The translations under genes and the position numbers were made by a program. The notes beneath the pieces were generated by a model. The model saw nothing but the letters and a program-made list of their open reading frames with translations, had not been told where the DNA came from and did no database searches. A stretch of DNA of 29,092 nt from Ktedonobacterales bacterium (GTDB lineage Bacteria > Chloroflexota > Ktedonobacteria > Ktedonobacterales > JADMIN01): positions 1 to 29,092 of the forward strand of contig JANWHL010000075.1 in NCBI GenBank assembly GCA_025450405.1, given 5' to 3'. Shown one piece after another: positions 14,688 through 22,285 of the stretch. Positions within the stretch are counted from its first letter, which is position 1. Every line of letters starts with the position of its first letter.

Positions 14688-15596
14688 CTACCGGGCGCCG
14701 ACCTTCGCCAGCGCTTGTTTGGTCATCTCGGGGATGTCGAAGATCGTGTCGGCCACGGGCACGCCCGCCGCCAGCAGCGCTTCCACCTTGCCCTGCGCGG
14801 TGCCGGTGTTGCCCGAGACAATGGCTCCCGCGTGGCCCATGCGCTTGCCCGCTGGCGCCGTCCGCCCCGAGATGAAGCCGACGACCGGCTTGCGCATCGT
14901 CTTGGCGTACGCGGCGGCGTCCTCCTCGTCGCTGCCACCAATCTCGCCGCAGATGACCACGGCGTCCGTCTCGGGGTCCCGCTCGAACAACCGCAGACAT
15001 TCGACGAACGGCGTGCCAATGATCGGGTCGCCGCCGACCCCTATGCACGTGGATTGTCCGATGCCCGCCTCCGTCAGCAGCGCCACCACCTCATACGCGA
15101 GCGTGCCGGAACGCGAGGCGAAGCCGACGCGGCCCTCCTTGAACGTGTGGTAGGGCATGATCCCCACCTTGCCAGCGCCGGGCGTGGCCAGGCCCGGACA
15201 GTTCGGCCCGATCAGCCGCGCTGGATGCTCCTTGAGGAACGCGGCGGCGCGAGCCATATCGAGCACGGGGATGTTCTCGGTAATGCACACCACCACGCCA
15301 ATCCCCGCCGCGGCCGCCTCCATGATGGCGTCGGCGGCACCGGCTGGCGGGACGAAGATGCAGGCGACATCGGCGCCGGTCCGCTCCCTGGCCTCGGCCA
15401 CCGTGTCGAACACCGGCACCTCGCCAAGCGCGCGGTCGCCGATGCGCGCCGCGAAGCGCTGGCCGCCCTTGCCGGGTGTCACGCCGCCAACGATGCGCGT
15501 GCCCGAGTCGATCATGCGTGGGGTATGGTAGCTGCCCTCGCTGCCCGTGATGCCCTGGACGATCACGCGCGAATCGCGGTTGAAGAGAATGCTCAT
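14688..15596 (-). CDS. sucD: Succinyl-CoA synthetase (succinate-CoA ligase) alpha subunit
   Basis: A 302-residue protein of the usual length. The N-terminal CoA-binding Rossmann domain (VIVQGITGSEGSYHT) is followed by the flavodoxin-like ligase domain. The active-site phosphohistidine is His255 in GKRMGHAGAIVSG. With SucC it converts succinyl-CoA, phosphate and NDP to succinate, CoA and NTP in the TCA cycle. AAGGA lies about six bases before the ATG. It begins 15 bp after the sucC stop and is followed at 33 bp by the deacetylase gene. Confidence 0.97.
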   Translation of the reverse strand: MSILFNRDSRVIVQGITGSEGSYHTPRMIDSGTRIVGGVTPGKGGQRFAARIGDRALGEVPVFDTVAEARERTGADVACIFVPPAGAADAIMEAAAAGIGVVVCITENIPVLDMARAAAFLKEHPARLIGPNCPGLATPGAGKVGIMPYHTFKEGRVGFASRSGTLAYEVVALLTEAGIGQSTCIGVGGDPIIGTPFVECLRLFERDPETDAVVICGEIGGSDEEDAAAYAKTMRKPVVGFISGRTAPAGKRMGHAGAIVSGNTGTAQGKVEALLAAGVPVADTIFDIPEMTKQALAKVGAR

Positions 15597-15611
15597 CGCT
15601 GTCCTTCCGTC

Positions 15612-16787
15612 CTAGTTCCCGGCCCGCGGGGTGGCCTTGGGCGCCGTCTTGGGCGCGGCCGTCACCGCCGCCACGACCTTCTGCGCGCCATCGCGCATGT
15701 CCGTGCCCCAGGTCAGCCCCGCGTCCGCCAGCAGCGCGCGACCCTCCTCGGCGCCCGTGCCCGAGAGGCGCGCCACCACGGGCATACCCTTGGGCAGGTC
15801 GGCCTGGGCCATGATGATGCCTCGGGCGACCTCCTCACCGCGCGTGATGCCGCCGAAGATGTTCACCAGGATGCCGCGCACGTCGGGGTCACGCGCCACG
15901 AAGAGCAGCGCCTTGCGCATCACCTCGGCGCGGGCGCCGCCGCCAATGTCGAGGAAGTTGGCCGGCTTGCCGCCAGCGCGCGCCACCATGTCCAGCGTGG
16001 TCATCACCAATCCGGCGCCGTTGCCGATGATCCCGACGTCTCCATCGAGCTTCACATAGGTCAGGCCCTCGCGCTTGGCCTCGAATTCCAGCGGATTGGC
16101 CTCTTCCGGCTCGGCCCAGCCGGCATATTCCTTCTGCCGCGGCAGCGCGTTGTCGTCGATCAGGATCTTGGCGTCGGCGGCGAGCACCTGGCCATCGGCG
16201 GTCAGCGCCAGCGGGTTGATCTCGGCCAGCGAGGCATCGCTGGCGATAAAGGCACGCGAAAGCGCGGCAAGGATGGCGCCGCCCCGGCTGACCACCGTGT
16301 GGGGCAGGCCGGCCCGCGCCATCAGGTCGCGCGCCTGGTACGGCAACAACCCCCAGCGCATGTCGATCGGCTGTTTGACGATCTTCTCGGGCGTGTTGGC
16401 CGCCACGTCCTCGATGTCGATGCCCCCGGCGGCGCTCACCATGGCTACCGGCCCCTGGGTGGCACGGTCCAGCACGATGCCCACGTAATACTCTTCTTTG
16501 ATGTCGATCTTGGGGACGACCAGCACCTTCTCGACGGTGAGGCCCTTGATGTCCATGCCAAGCACGCGACCCGCCGCCTCGCGCGCCTGAGCCGGCGTGT
16601 CGCCGAACTGGATACCGCCGGCCTTACCGCGCCCGCCGACGTAGACCTGCGCCTTGATGACCACCGGAACGCCGCACTCGCGGGCGATCGCTTCCGCCTG
16701 CTCGGGCGTGGTGGCGACTTTCCCTGGCTGGACGGGGATGCCGTAGCGGCCGAGGATGTCTTTGGCCTGGAATTCGTGGATTTTCAT
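15612..16787 (-). CDS. sucC: Succinyl-CoA synthetase beta subunit
   Basis: A 391-residue protein beginning MKIHEFQAKDILGRYGIPVQ, the standard N-terminus of the ATP-grasp domain. VGGRGKAGGIQ (about 50-60) is the nucleotide-binding loop, and the C-terminal ligase domain contains LVNIFGGITRGEEVA. It supplies the nucleotide-binding half of the enzyme and pairs with SucD downstream. The C-terminus carries an extra Ala/Lys/Pro tail of about 15 residues. The ATG at 16787 is preferred over an in-frame start six codons upstream, because GGAG lies nine bases before it and it matches the family start. Confidence 0.97.
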   Translation of the reverse strand: MKIHEFQAKDILGRYGIPVQPGKVATTPEQAEAIARECGVPVVIKAQVYVGGRGKAGGIQFGDTPAQAREAAGRVLGMDIKGLTVEKVLVVPKIDIKEEYYVGIVLDRATQGPVAMVSAAGGIDIEDVAANTPEKIVKQPIDMRWGLLPYQARDLMARAGLPHTVVSRGGAILAALSRAFIASDASLAEINPLALTADGQVLAADAKILIDDNALPRQKEYAGWAEPEEANPLEFEAKREGLTYVKLDGDVGIIGNGAGLVMTTLDMVARAGGKPANFLDIGGGARAEVMRKALLFVARDPDVRGILVNIFGGITRGEEVARGIIMAQADLPKGMPVVARLSGTGAEEGRALLADAGLTWGTDMRDGAQKVVAAVTAAPKTAPKATPRAGN

Positions 16788-16850
16788 CTGGTGTCGCTCC
16801 AACACATACTTTGTGCCACTCTGTCACGTCAGTGTTCTACTCCCCTAGGG

Positions 16851-16882
16851 ATTCTACCCCGCGCGCACGGTGCGATATCAAG
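16851..16882 (-). promoter_or_regulatory. Possible promoter of the sucCD-deacetylase operon
   Basis: On the minus strand TTGATA (16882-16877) and TAGAAT (16856-16851) resemble -35 and -10 hexamers, with a 20-bp spacer that is longer than ideal. Transcription would start about 60 bp before sucC. This is a consensus match only. Confidence 0.3.
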
Positions 16883-16977
16883 GCGGCGACACGCGCCATC
16901 CAGGCGGCGATGCGCTCCGCGTTGCGAGACCACGGCGTGCCCGCTCTCGCAGATCCACCGCTCTCGCCAATCCACCC

Positions 16978-17006
16978 TTGACCTGGCGCGCCGAGCGGAC
17001 TATGCA
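16978..17006 (+). promoter_or_regulatory. Possible promoter of the cytochrome P450 gene
   Basis: TTGACC (16978-16983) and TATGCA (17001-17006) are separated by 17 bp and lie about 80 bp before the P450 start. The -35 matches the sigma-70 consensus at five of six positions. The -10 matches only at TAT. Confidence 0.35.
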
Positions 17007-17083
17007 TATGAGCGGCGGCGGCCACCAGGCACGATGTCGCTGACTTGAAGCGCCCGCTACGGCGCGAGAGATGGACACGACCA

Positions 17084-18484
17084 ATGGATCAAACGCTCGA
17101 CCGCTCGACCGTCGTCAGTAGCACCCCGCCGGCCTCCCCCAGCACGCGCCGGCTGCCGCCGGTCGTCCCTGGCCATCCGATCGCGGGCAGCGCCTTCGCC
17201 ATGCGCCGCGACCCGCTTCGTTTTCTGCTTGATGCCACACATCGCTACGGCGAGATCAGCCGCATTCGCTTCTTCTTCTCCTACGCCTACATGGTCAACA
17301 GCGCCGAGGGTGCCAGGCACATCCTCCAGGAGCATAACCGCAACTACGACAAGAACACATTTGACTATCACGCGCTGGCGCGCCTGCTGGGCAAGGGCCT
17401 CCTGACCAACGACGGCGCGCCCTGGCTGCGCCAGCGCCGCCTGATCCAGCCGGCCTTCCACCGGCAGCGCCTGGCCAGCTTCGCCGCGATCATGACCGGG
17501 GCGGCGGAGCGCACGGCGGAGGCCTGGCGCGCGGCGTCGGCGCATGGCGAGCCGACCGATGTGGCCGCGGAGATGATGCGTCTAACGCTGTCCGTTGTGG
17601 GCCAGGCGCTCTTCGGCCAGAACGTCGAGGACGATGTCGCCGTCGTCGGTCGGGCCGGGGTGTCGCTCAGCCGCATCATCACCGATTACGTCATGCGCCC
17701 CCTTCCCCCGCTCGATTTCCCGTCGGCGCGCGGCAGGCATTTCCGGGCCGCCAAGCGCGAGCTGGATGCGGTGACCTGGCGCATCATTGCCGAGCGCCGC
17801 CGCACGGGCGCGGACACGGGCGACCTCCTCTCGATGCTGCTCACCGCGCGCGACGAGGAGGGCCATGGCATGGATGACCAGCAGGTCCGCGACGAGGTGC
17901 TCACCCTGCTGCTGGCCGGCCACGAGACCACCTCCACCCTCCTCTCGTGGACGTGGTACCTGCTGAGCCGGAGTCCTGACGCGGAGCGGCGGTTACACGA
18001 GGAGCTGGCGACCGTGCTCGGCGGGCGCATACCCGGCGTGGACGACCTCGCCAAGCTGCCCTACACCCGCCGCGTGCTGGATGAGAGCCTGCGCCTCTAT
18101 CCGCCGGCCTGGAGCCTGGCGCGCAACGCCGTCGCCGACGATACCATCGGCGGCTACACCATCCCCGCCCATGCCGCCGTGATCCTCTGCCCGTACACAC
18201 TTCACCGGCATCCCGACTACTGGATTGACCCCGAGCGCTTCGATCCCGACCGCTTCCTGCCGGAGCGCGTGGAGGCGCGGCCCAGATGGGCGTACATTCC
18301 CTTTGGCGGCGGCCCGCGCCAGTGCATCGGCAACAGCTTCGCACTAATGGAGGCCCAGTTGGCGCTGGCCACGCTGGCCCAGCGCTTCCAGCCGCGCCTG
18401 GCGCCCGGGCATACGGTGCTACCGGAGCCGGTCATCACGCTCAGGCCACGCGACGGCCTCCAGATGATCATCGAGGCGCGCTGA
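17084..18484 (+). CDS. Cytochrome P450 monooxygenase
   Basis: A 466-residue P450. The I-helix oxygen-binding motif is AGHETT (278-283), the ExxR motif is in DESLRLYPP, the PERF-type motif is DPERFDPDRF, and the heme-thiolate loop is FGGGPRQCIG with Cys414. The pattern is that of the CYP102/CYP4-like group that often oxidises fatty acids or other lipophilic compounds. There is no N-terminal membrane anchor and no fused reductase. No ferredoxin or reductase gene is nearby, so redox partners must be elsewhere. The ATG at 17084 is chosen over an upstream in-frame TTG at 17045. Its ribosome-binding site is weak (GAGAG about 13 bases upstream). The substrate is unknown. Confidence 0.95.
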   Translation: MDQTLDRSTVVSSTPPASPSTRRLPPVVPGHPIAGSAFAMRRDPLRFLLDATHRYGEISRIRFFFSYAYMVNSAEGARHILQEHNRNYDKNTFDYHALARLLGKGLLTNDGAPWLRQRRLIQPAFHRQRLASFAAIMTGAAERTAEAWRAASAHGEPTDVAAEMMRLTLSVVGQALFGQNVEDDVAVVGRAGVSLSRIITDYVMRPLPPLDFPSARGRHFRAAKRELDAVTWRIIAERRRTGADTGDLLSMLLTARDEEGHGMDDQQVRDEVLTLLLAGHETTSTLLSWTWYLLSRSPDAERRLHEELATVLGGRIPGVDDLAKLPYTRRVLDESLRLYPPAWSLARNAVADDTIGGYTIPAHAAVILCPYTLHRHPDYWIDPERFDPDRFLPERVEARPRWAYIPFGGGPRQCIGNSFALMEAQLALATLAQRFQPRLAPGHTVLPEPVITLRPRDGLQMIIEAR

Positions 18485-18515
18485 TCGATCGCGGATCTCT
18501 TCGAATATGGGTCGT

Positions 18516-18551
18516 TTGACACAGGGTGGATTCAGGGAAGCGAACTATACT
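18516..18551 (+). promoter_or_regulatory. Promoter-like hexamers upstream of the DUF5671-like gene
   Basis: A perfect TTGACA (18516-18521) and a good TATACT (18546-18551) lie in the 177-bp gap after the P450 gene. They are 24 bp apart, too far for a normal sigma-70 promoter, so they may belong to different elements, or the -10 may be used with an activator. An AT-rich stretch here contrasts with the surroundings. Confidence 0.3.
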
Positions 18552-18661
18552 CCTCAATAGGCCCCAAATGTGCTGGAATCGGCGCCAACCCCCACGCTCG
18601 CGTCCAGTCGAGCGCTCGGGCGCCCCGGCGTCGTTGCCGGGCCTAAAAGGTGAGGTTCCCG

Positions 18662-20278
18662 ATGGCGCGCACACTCTACCGCATTTATCTCTACCTCGTC
18701 TGTGTCGTCCTCCTTGGCTTCTCGGCGTTCAGCCTGAACAGCCTGCTCAGCACGCTCCTGCTCCTGACACCGCTGCGCGGGATGTATGACACGGCGCCCG
18801 ACTCGCGCGCGGTCGTCCAGACGTCGGTGCTCGCGATCGTCGCCATATTGGTGTCGCTTGGCCTTGGCGGCGTCCACTATTGGCTGATCCGGCGGGACAT
18901 CGCCCAGGAACCTGACGCGACCCGCGGAGTCGTGCGCTCGCTCGCGCTCAACCTGGTGCAGGCGGTCGCCGCCGTCGTGACGCTGGTCGCGGGAATCGGC
19001 GCGCTCAGCCAGGTTGGCCGCCCTCAGTTTGGCGGCGTGGCCTACAGCGCGGCCGCCGCGCTGGCCGCTGTCACGGTCTTCGTGCTGGTTCAGCTAGAGC
19101 GTTCCCGCTCGCGACCAGCCACCGGCGCGGCGATCGTACTCCAGCGCCTGCACCTGTACGTCGTTCAAGTTGTCTTGCTGGTGACGGCGCTCACCTCCTG
19201 GTCGACGGCGGCCAGCGACTCGATCTCCGCCCTCTTCGTGACCGCTGGGTCCTTGCCCTCACCGTGTAGCCTGATTCAGCCTGGCGGCTTTCCTGGCAAG
19301 CCCGGTGTCCCGCCCGAGCCCGTCCCGCCGTGCGACTACCCGGGCTACCTGATTGGCGATTGGCTGGTCGTGCTCTTCGTCGTGGGCCTGCTCCTGCTCT
19401 ATATCTGGCTGGCCCGTGATGACCTGCGCTCGGTGCTCCGCCAGGTGATGCACGGCGTCGGTTTCGTCATCGGCCTGGGGAGCCTCGTCTTCGGCGTGGA
19501 GCGCGCCGTGGAATACGGACTGCGCGGCGCGCTCGGTGTGACGACCTTCAGCGCCGACAGCTTCACCAGCGGGTACGACTTTGTGCCGGCCCTGATCTTC
19601 GGCGCGGTCGTGCTCTGGGGCTTTGGCGCCCAGTTCCTGCGCGAGTCGGCGGCCTCGCCGCTGGGTCCGCTGGGCACTGAGCTCACGCTACTGACCATCA
19701 GCACCATCGGGCTCGGGGTGGTGTTCTACACCGCCATCGCGCTGCTCCTGCAAGCCGGGCTCGAGTCCGTCGTGCCTGAGGGCGCGCGCCCGGATAATGC
19801 GCAGTGGGCGTTTGCGGTTGGCCTGCTGGTCTCTGGGATCGCTCATCCAGTGTTGGCCGAGGTACTGCGCCGGCGCAGCGTGGCACCCGCGCCCACCCTG
19901 CCGCGGCGGGCCCTGATCCTGGCCGGGCTGGCGGCCGGCTCGCTCGCCGCCGCCATTGGCCTGGCGACCGCGTTGTACCTCTTCATCACCGCCACGCTTG
20001 GCTCGCCAGTCGGGGCGAACTGGGCGTCGCAAGCGCGCGGCGCGACCATGATCGTCGTGGTGGGCTTGTACGTCGCAGGCGTGCATCTCCTCCCTCTGCT
20101 GGCGGAGCGCAAGGCGGCCGCGGCGGCACCTCCGCCGGAAGCCGCCCCCGCGCCTGGCCCGCAGCCCGAGCGCGACGCGGTGGATGTCGTCCTGGATGGG
20201 CTGCAATCCGGTGCGCTGACGCGCGCGGAAGCGGCGGCGCGGCTGCGGGCGCTGATCGGCGGCGGGCCGCACCCATAG
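18662..20278 (+). CDS. Polytopic membrane protein, DUF5671-like
   Basis: A 538-residue protein with about twelve hydrophobic spans. The first block (LYRIYLYLVCVVLLGFSAFS) resembles a second block about 165 residues later (LQRLHLYVVQVVLLVTALTS), indicating an internal duplication. This pattern fits DUF5671-type membrane proteins, which are common in Chloroflexota and whose function is unknown. A loop at about 200-225 carries two cysteines in a Pro-rich segment, possibly outside the cell. After the last span comes an Ala/Pro linker and a short helical SHOCT-like end (LQSGALTRAEAAARLRAL). AGGTGAGG about six bases before the ATG at 18662 favours it over the in-frame GTG at 18650, which overlaps that site. 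It is convergent with the DUF1028 gene, with 8 bp between stop codons. Confidence 0.75.
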   Translation: MARTLYRIYLYLVCVVLLGFSAFSLNSLLSTLLLLTPLRGMYDTAPDSRAVVQTSVLAIVAILVSLGLGGVHYWLIRRDIAQEPDATRGVVRSLALNLVQAVAAVVTLVAGIGALSQVGRPQFGGVAYSAAAALAAVTVFVLVQLERSRSRPATGAAIVLQRLHLYVVQVVLLVTALTSWSTAASDSISALFVTAGSLPSPCSLIQPGGFPGKPGVPPEPVPPCDYPGYLIGDWLVVLFVVGLLLLYIWLARDDLRSVLRQVMHGVGFVIGLGSLVFGVERAVEYGLRGALGVTTFSADSFTSGYDFVPALIFGAVVLWGFGAQFLRESAASPLGPLGTELTLLTISTIGLGVVFYTAIALLLQAGLESVVPEGARPDNAQWAFAVGLLVSGIAHPVLAEVLRRRSVAPAPTLPRRALILAGLAAGSLAAAIGLATALYLFITATLGSPVGANWASQARGATMIVVVGLYVAGVHLLPLLAERKAAAAAPPPEAAPAPGPQPERDAVDVVLDGLQSGALTRAEAAARLRALIGGGPHP

Positions 20279-20286
20279 CGTGTCCC

Positions 20287-21159
20287 TCAACGCGGGCGGA
20301 TCTCGAGGCGCTCCAGCAGACGTGGATCAATGCGCGCATCCGACCGAACGTGTTCCTCCAGGTTGGCGCGGGCGGCGAACTTCTCCAACGCCGCCCGCGT
20401 CGCCGCCGAGTAAACGCCCGTGATCGATCCGTCGTAATCGCCCTCGAATGCCAGCTTTGCCTGAAGGGCGCGCGCCAGGTCGGTATCAATCGGCACGAGG
20501 TCGGCGGGATCTGGCGGCAGAAACAGCCGCTCGTGAATCTTGAGGAGGCGGTGGAGCTGGTCGACTGCCCGGTGCTCGTCGTCCACGCGCAAATCGATCA
20601 GGCGGCCTTCGGACCGGCCGCGGCCATGCCCCTCGCCCACCACGAGCAGCGCGGCGGAGTGTTGGCGCCCCTCGCGGATGTCGCCGCCGCGGTCCATCCC
20701 CGCGTCCAGCGCCGCCAGCAGGCGGACCCAGAGGCGCCCGCGCGTCCGCTGGAACGTCTCGGCCATGGCGATCACCGTGTGCTCATCGCGCAGGCGGTGG
20801 CCAAAGACGACGAGGTTGGGACCGAAGCCTCCGCCCGCCCAGCCATCCTTGGACGACTCGAGTGCGGTCCCAGTGTACACGTCGGCGTCGCCATTCGCCG
20901 CCACGATGCCCACCTGACGGACGCTCGCCAGCGGGTCGTCGCGTGTCAGCAGTCCGATGACCTCTTTGGGCGTCCGGCCGCTCGCGAGCAGATCGAGCCC
21001 GCGCGCGCGGTACCCCGCGTTGATCCGGTGTCCCAGGGTGGCGATGGCGCCCACACCGGCCCGCGCCGCCGGCGCGAGCGCGCCAATGGCCAGGAATTTC
21101 CGCGATAGCGCAATCCCCATGTCTCCCGTTTCCGCGTCACGACCAATGATCACTGGCAC
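20287..21159 (-). CDS. DUF1028 protein with C-terminal peptidoglycan-binding-like domain (copy 2)
   Basis: A 290-residue protein. Residues 1-205 follow the DUF1028 pattern of Ntn-hydrolase-like proteins: GRDAETGDMGIALSRKFLA, ARAGVGAIAT, GLDLLASG, RQVGIV, then RQHSAALLVV and LIDLRVDD. Residues about 228-275 (LARALQAKLAFEGDYDGSIT, then GVYSAATRAALEKFAARANL) resemble a peptidoglycan-binding type 1 repeat. The biochemical role of DUF1028 is not established, and hydrolase activity is only suggested by the fold. The start is GTG at 21159, with AAGGAGG six bases upstream. It lies 78 bp after the stop of a paralogue on the same strand, so the pair is a tandem duplication that has diverged. Confidence 0.88.
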   Translation of the reverse strand: MPVIIGRDAETGDMGIALSRKFLAIGALAPAARAGVGAIATLGHRINAGYRARGLDLLASGRTPKEVIGLLTRDDPLASVRQVGIVAANGDADVYTGTALESSKDGWAGGGFGPNLVVFGHRLRDEHTVIAMAETFQRTRGRLWVRLLAALDAGMDRGGDIREGRQHSAALLVVGEGHGRGRSEGRLIDLRVDDEHRAVDQLHRLLKIHERLFLPPDPADLVPIDTDLARALQAKLAFEGDYDGSITGVYSAATRAALEKFAARANLEEHVRSDARIDPRLLERLEIRPR

Positions 21160-21237
21160 GGCCAGCCTCCTTGTTCGCGCGTTAGCCCACCGTCGCGGCC
21201 CCTGTCGTCGCGGTCCCTCGCGCTTGCGCCCTGAGGA

Positions 21238-22185
21238 TCAGGGACGCTGGTCGTCACGCACTGGCGAACCCGCCGTCCGCGCCAGCGAGGGCTCTCCCTG
21301 CCGCATGACCGCGCGCATGCGCCACATGTCGATGAGCCCGAGCCGAACGATGATGCGGCGATCGAGCTGATTGTCGGTCCGCAGCAGCTGCTCCAGGTTC
21401 TCGCGCGCGGCGAAGCGCTCCAGTGCCGTGCGGGTTGGCGTGTCATAGGTCCCGGCGATCCAGCCGTGGTAGTCGCCGAGCGCCGCCAGGCGCGCCTGAA
21501 TGGCGCGGGCCAGATCAGTATCTACGGACGTGAGATCGTCGGGCTCGCACGGGAGGAACTGCCCGGCGTGCGTTTCGAGCAGCTCATCCAGCTTCTCCAC
21601 GGGCCTGGGATCGTCGTCAATACGCAGGTCGATCAACCGATCGTCATAGCCGCCGTAGCCGCCGCCCTGGCGCACGACCAGCAGCGCGGCGGAATGCTGT
21701 TGCGCCTCGCGGGTATCGCCGACCATGTGCTGGCCCGCGCGCAGCGCCGCCATCAGCCGGATCCAGAGCCGGCCAGTCGTGTGCTGGAACGTGTCGGCCA
21801 TCAAATTGAGGATGCCCTCGCCCAGGTCAGATTGCCCCGTGACCGCCAGGTCGGGGAAGTTCAAACCGCGATAACTGAACGACTTCACCAGTTGGTTGCC
21901 GGTAAAGATATGCGAGCGCCCATGGGCATCCACCAGGGCGATCTGCCGCCAACCAGCACGAGGGTCGGCCTTAGTGAGCGTCTCGGCCACCTGCCGCGGC
22001 GGCTGACCCGCCGCCAGCAGGTCGAGTCCATGGCGGCCGTAAATGGCCTCCTCGATGCCCGTGACCGCGATCGCCCCCACACCCGCGCGTGCCCATGGAG
22101 TGAAGGCGCCGGCGGCCAGCGTGCGCGTCTCCACGGCGATGCCTAGGTCGCCGGTGTCGGGGTCGCGCCCCACGATCGTGGGCAT
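21238..22185 (-). CDS. DUF1028 protein with C-terminal peptidoglycan-binding-like domain (copy 1)
   Basis: A 315-residue paralogue of the downstream gene, with GRDPDTGDLGIAVETRTLAA, ARAGVGAIAV, GLDLLAAG, QQHSAALLVV and LIDLRIDDDPRPVEKLDELL. The C-terminal domain (about 232-280) has LGDYHGWIAGTYDTPTRTAL as in peptidoglycan-binding repeats, then a further 35-residue extension not shared with its neighbour. There is no signal peptide. GGAGG six bases before the ATG at 22185 fixes the start. It begins 100 bp after the flotillin stop on the same strand, so it may belong to the NfeD-flotillin transcript, although the gap is large enough for its own promoter. Confidence 0.88.
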   Translation of the reverse strand: MPTIVGRDPDTGDLGIAVETRTLAAGAFTPWARAGVGAIAVTGIEEAIYGRHGLDLLAAGQPPRQVAETLTKADPRAGWRQIALVDAHGRSHIFTGNQLVKSFSYRGLNFPDLAVTGQSDLGEGILNLMADTFQHTTGRLWIRLMAALRAGQHMVGDTREAQQHSAALLVVRQGGGYGGYDDRLIDLRIDDDPRPVEKLDELLETHAGQFLPCEPDDLTSVDTDLARAIQARLAALGDYHGWIAGTYDTPTRTALERFAARENLEQLLRTDNQLDRRIIVRLGLIDMWRMRAVMRQGEPSLARTAGSPVRDDQRP

Positions 22186-22285
22186 CTCAGACCTCCTCAC
22201 CACGCTTGCAATATGCAATCATCTGAAGCGCGAGCATCACCTGGCATTCAGGATCCCAGCGGCTTCGCGGGCGCAACAGCGCTGG

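Noticed and set aside
14391..17048. An 885-residue open frame on the plus strand
   Set aside because: It lies antisense to sucC, sucD and the deacetylase gene, all of which have clear family motifs. Its translation is Arg/His/Gly-rich without domains. High GC content produces such long antisense frames.
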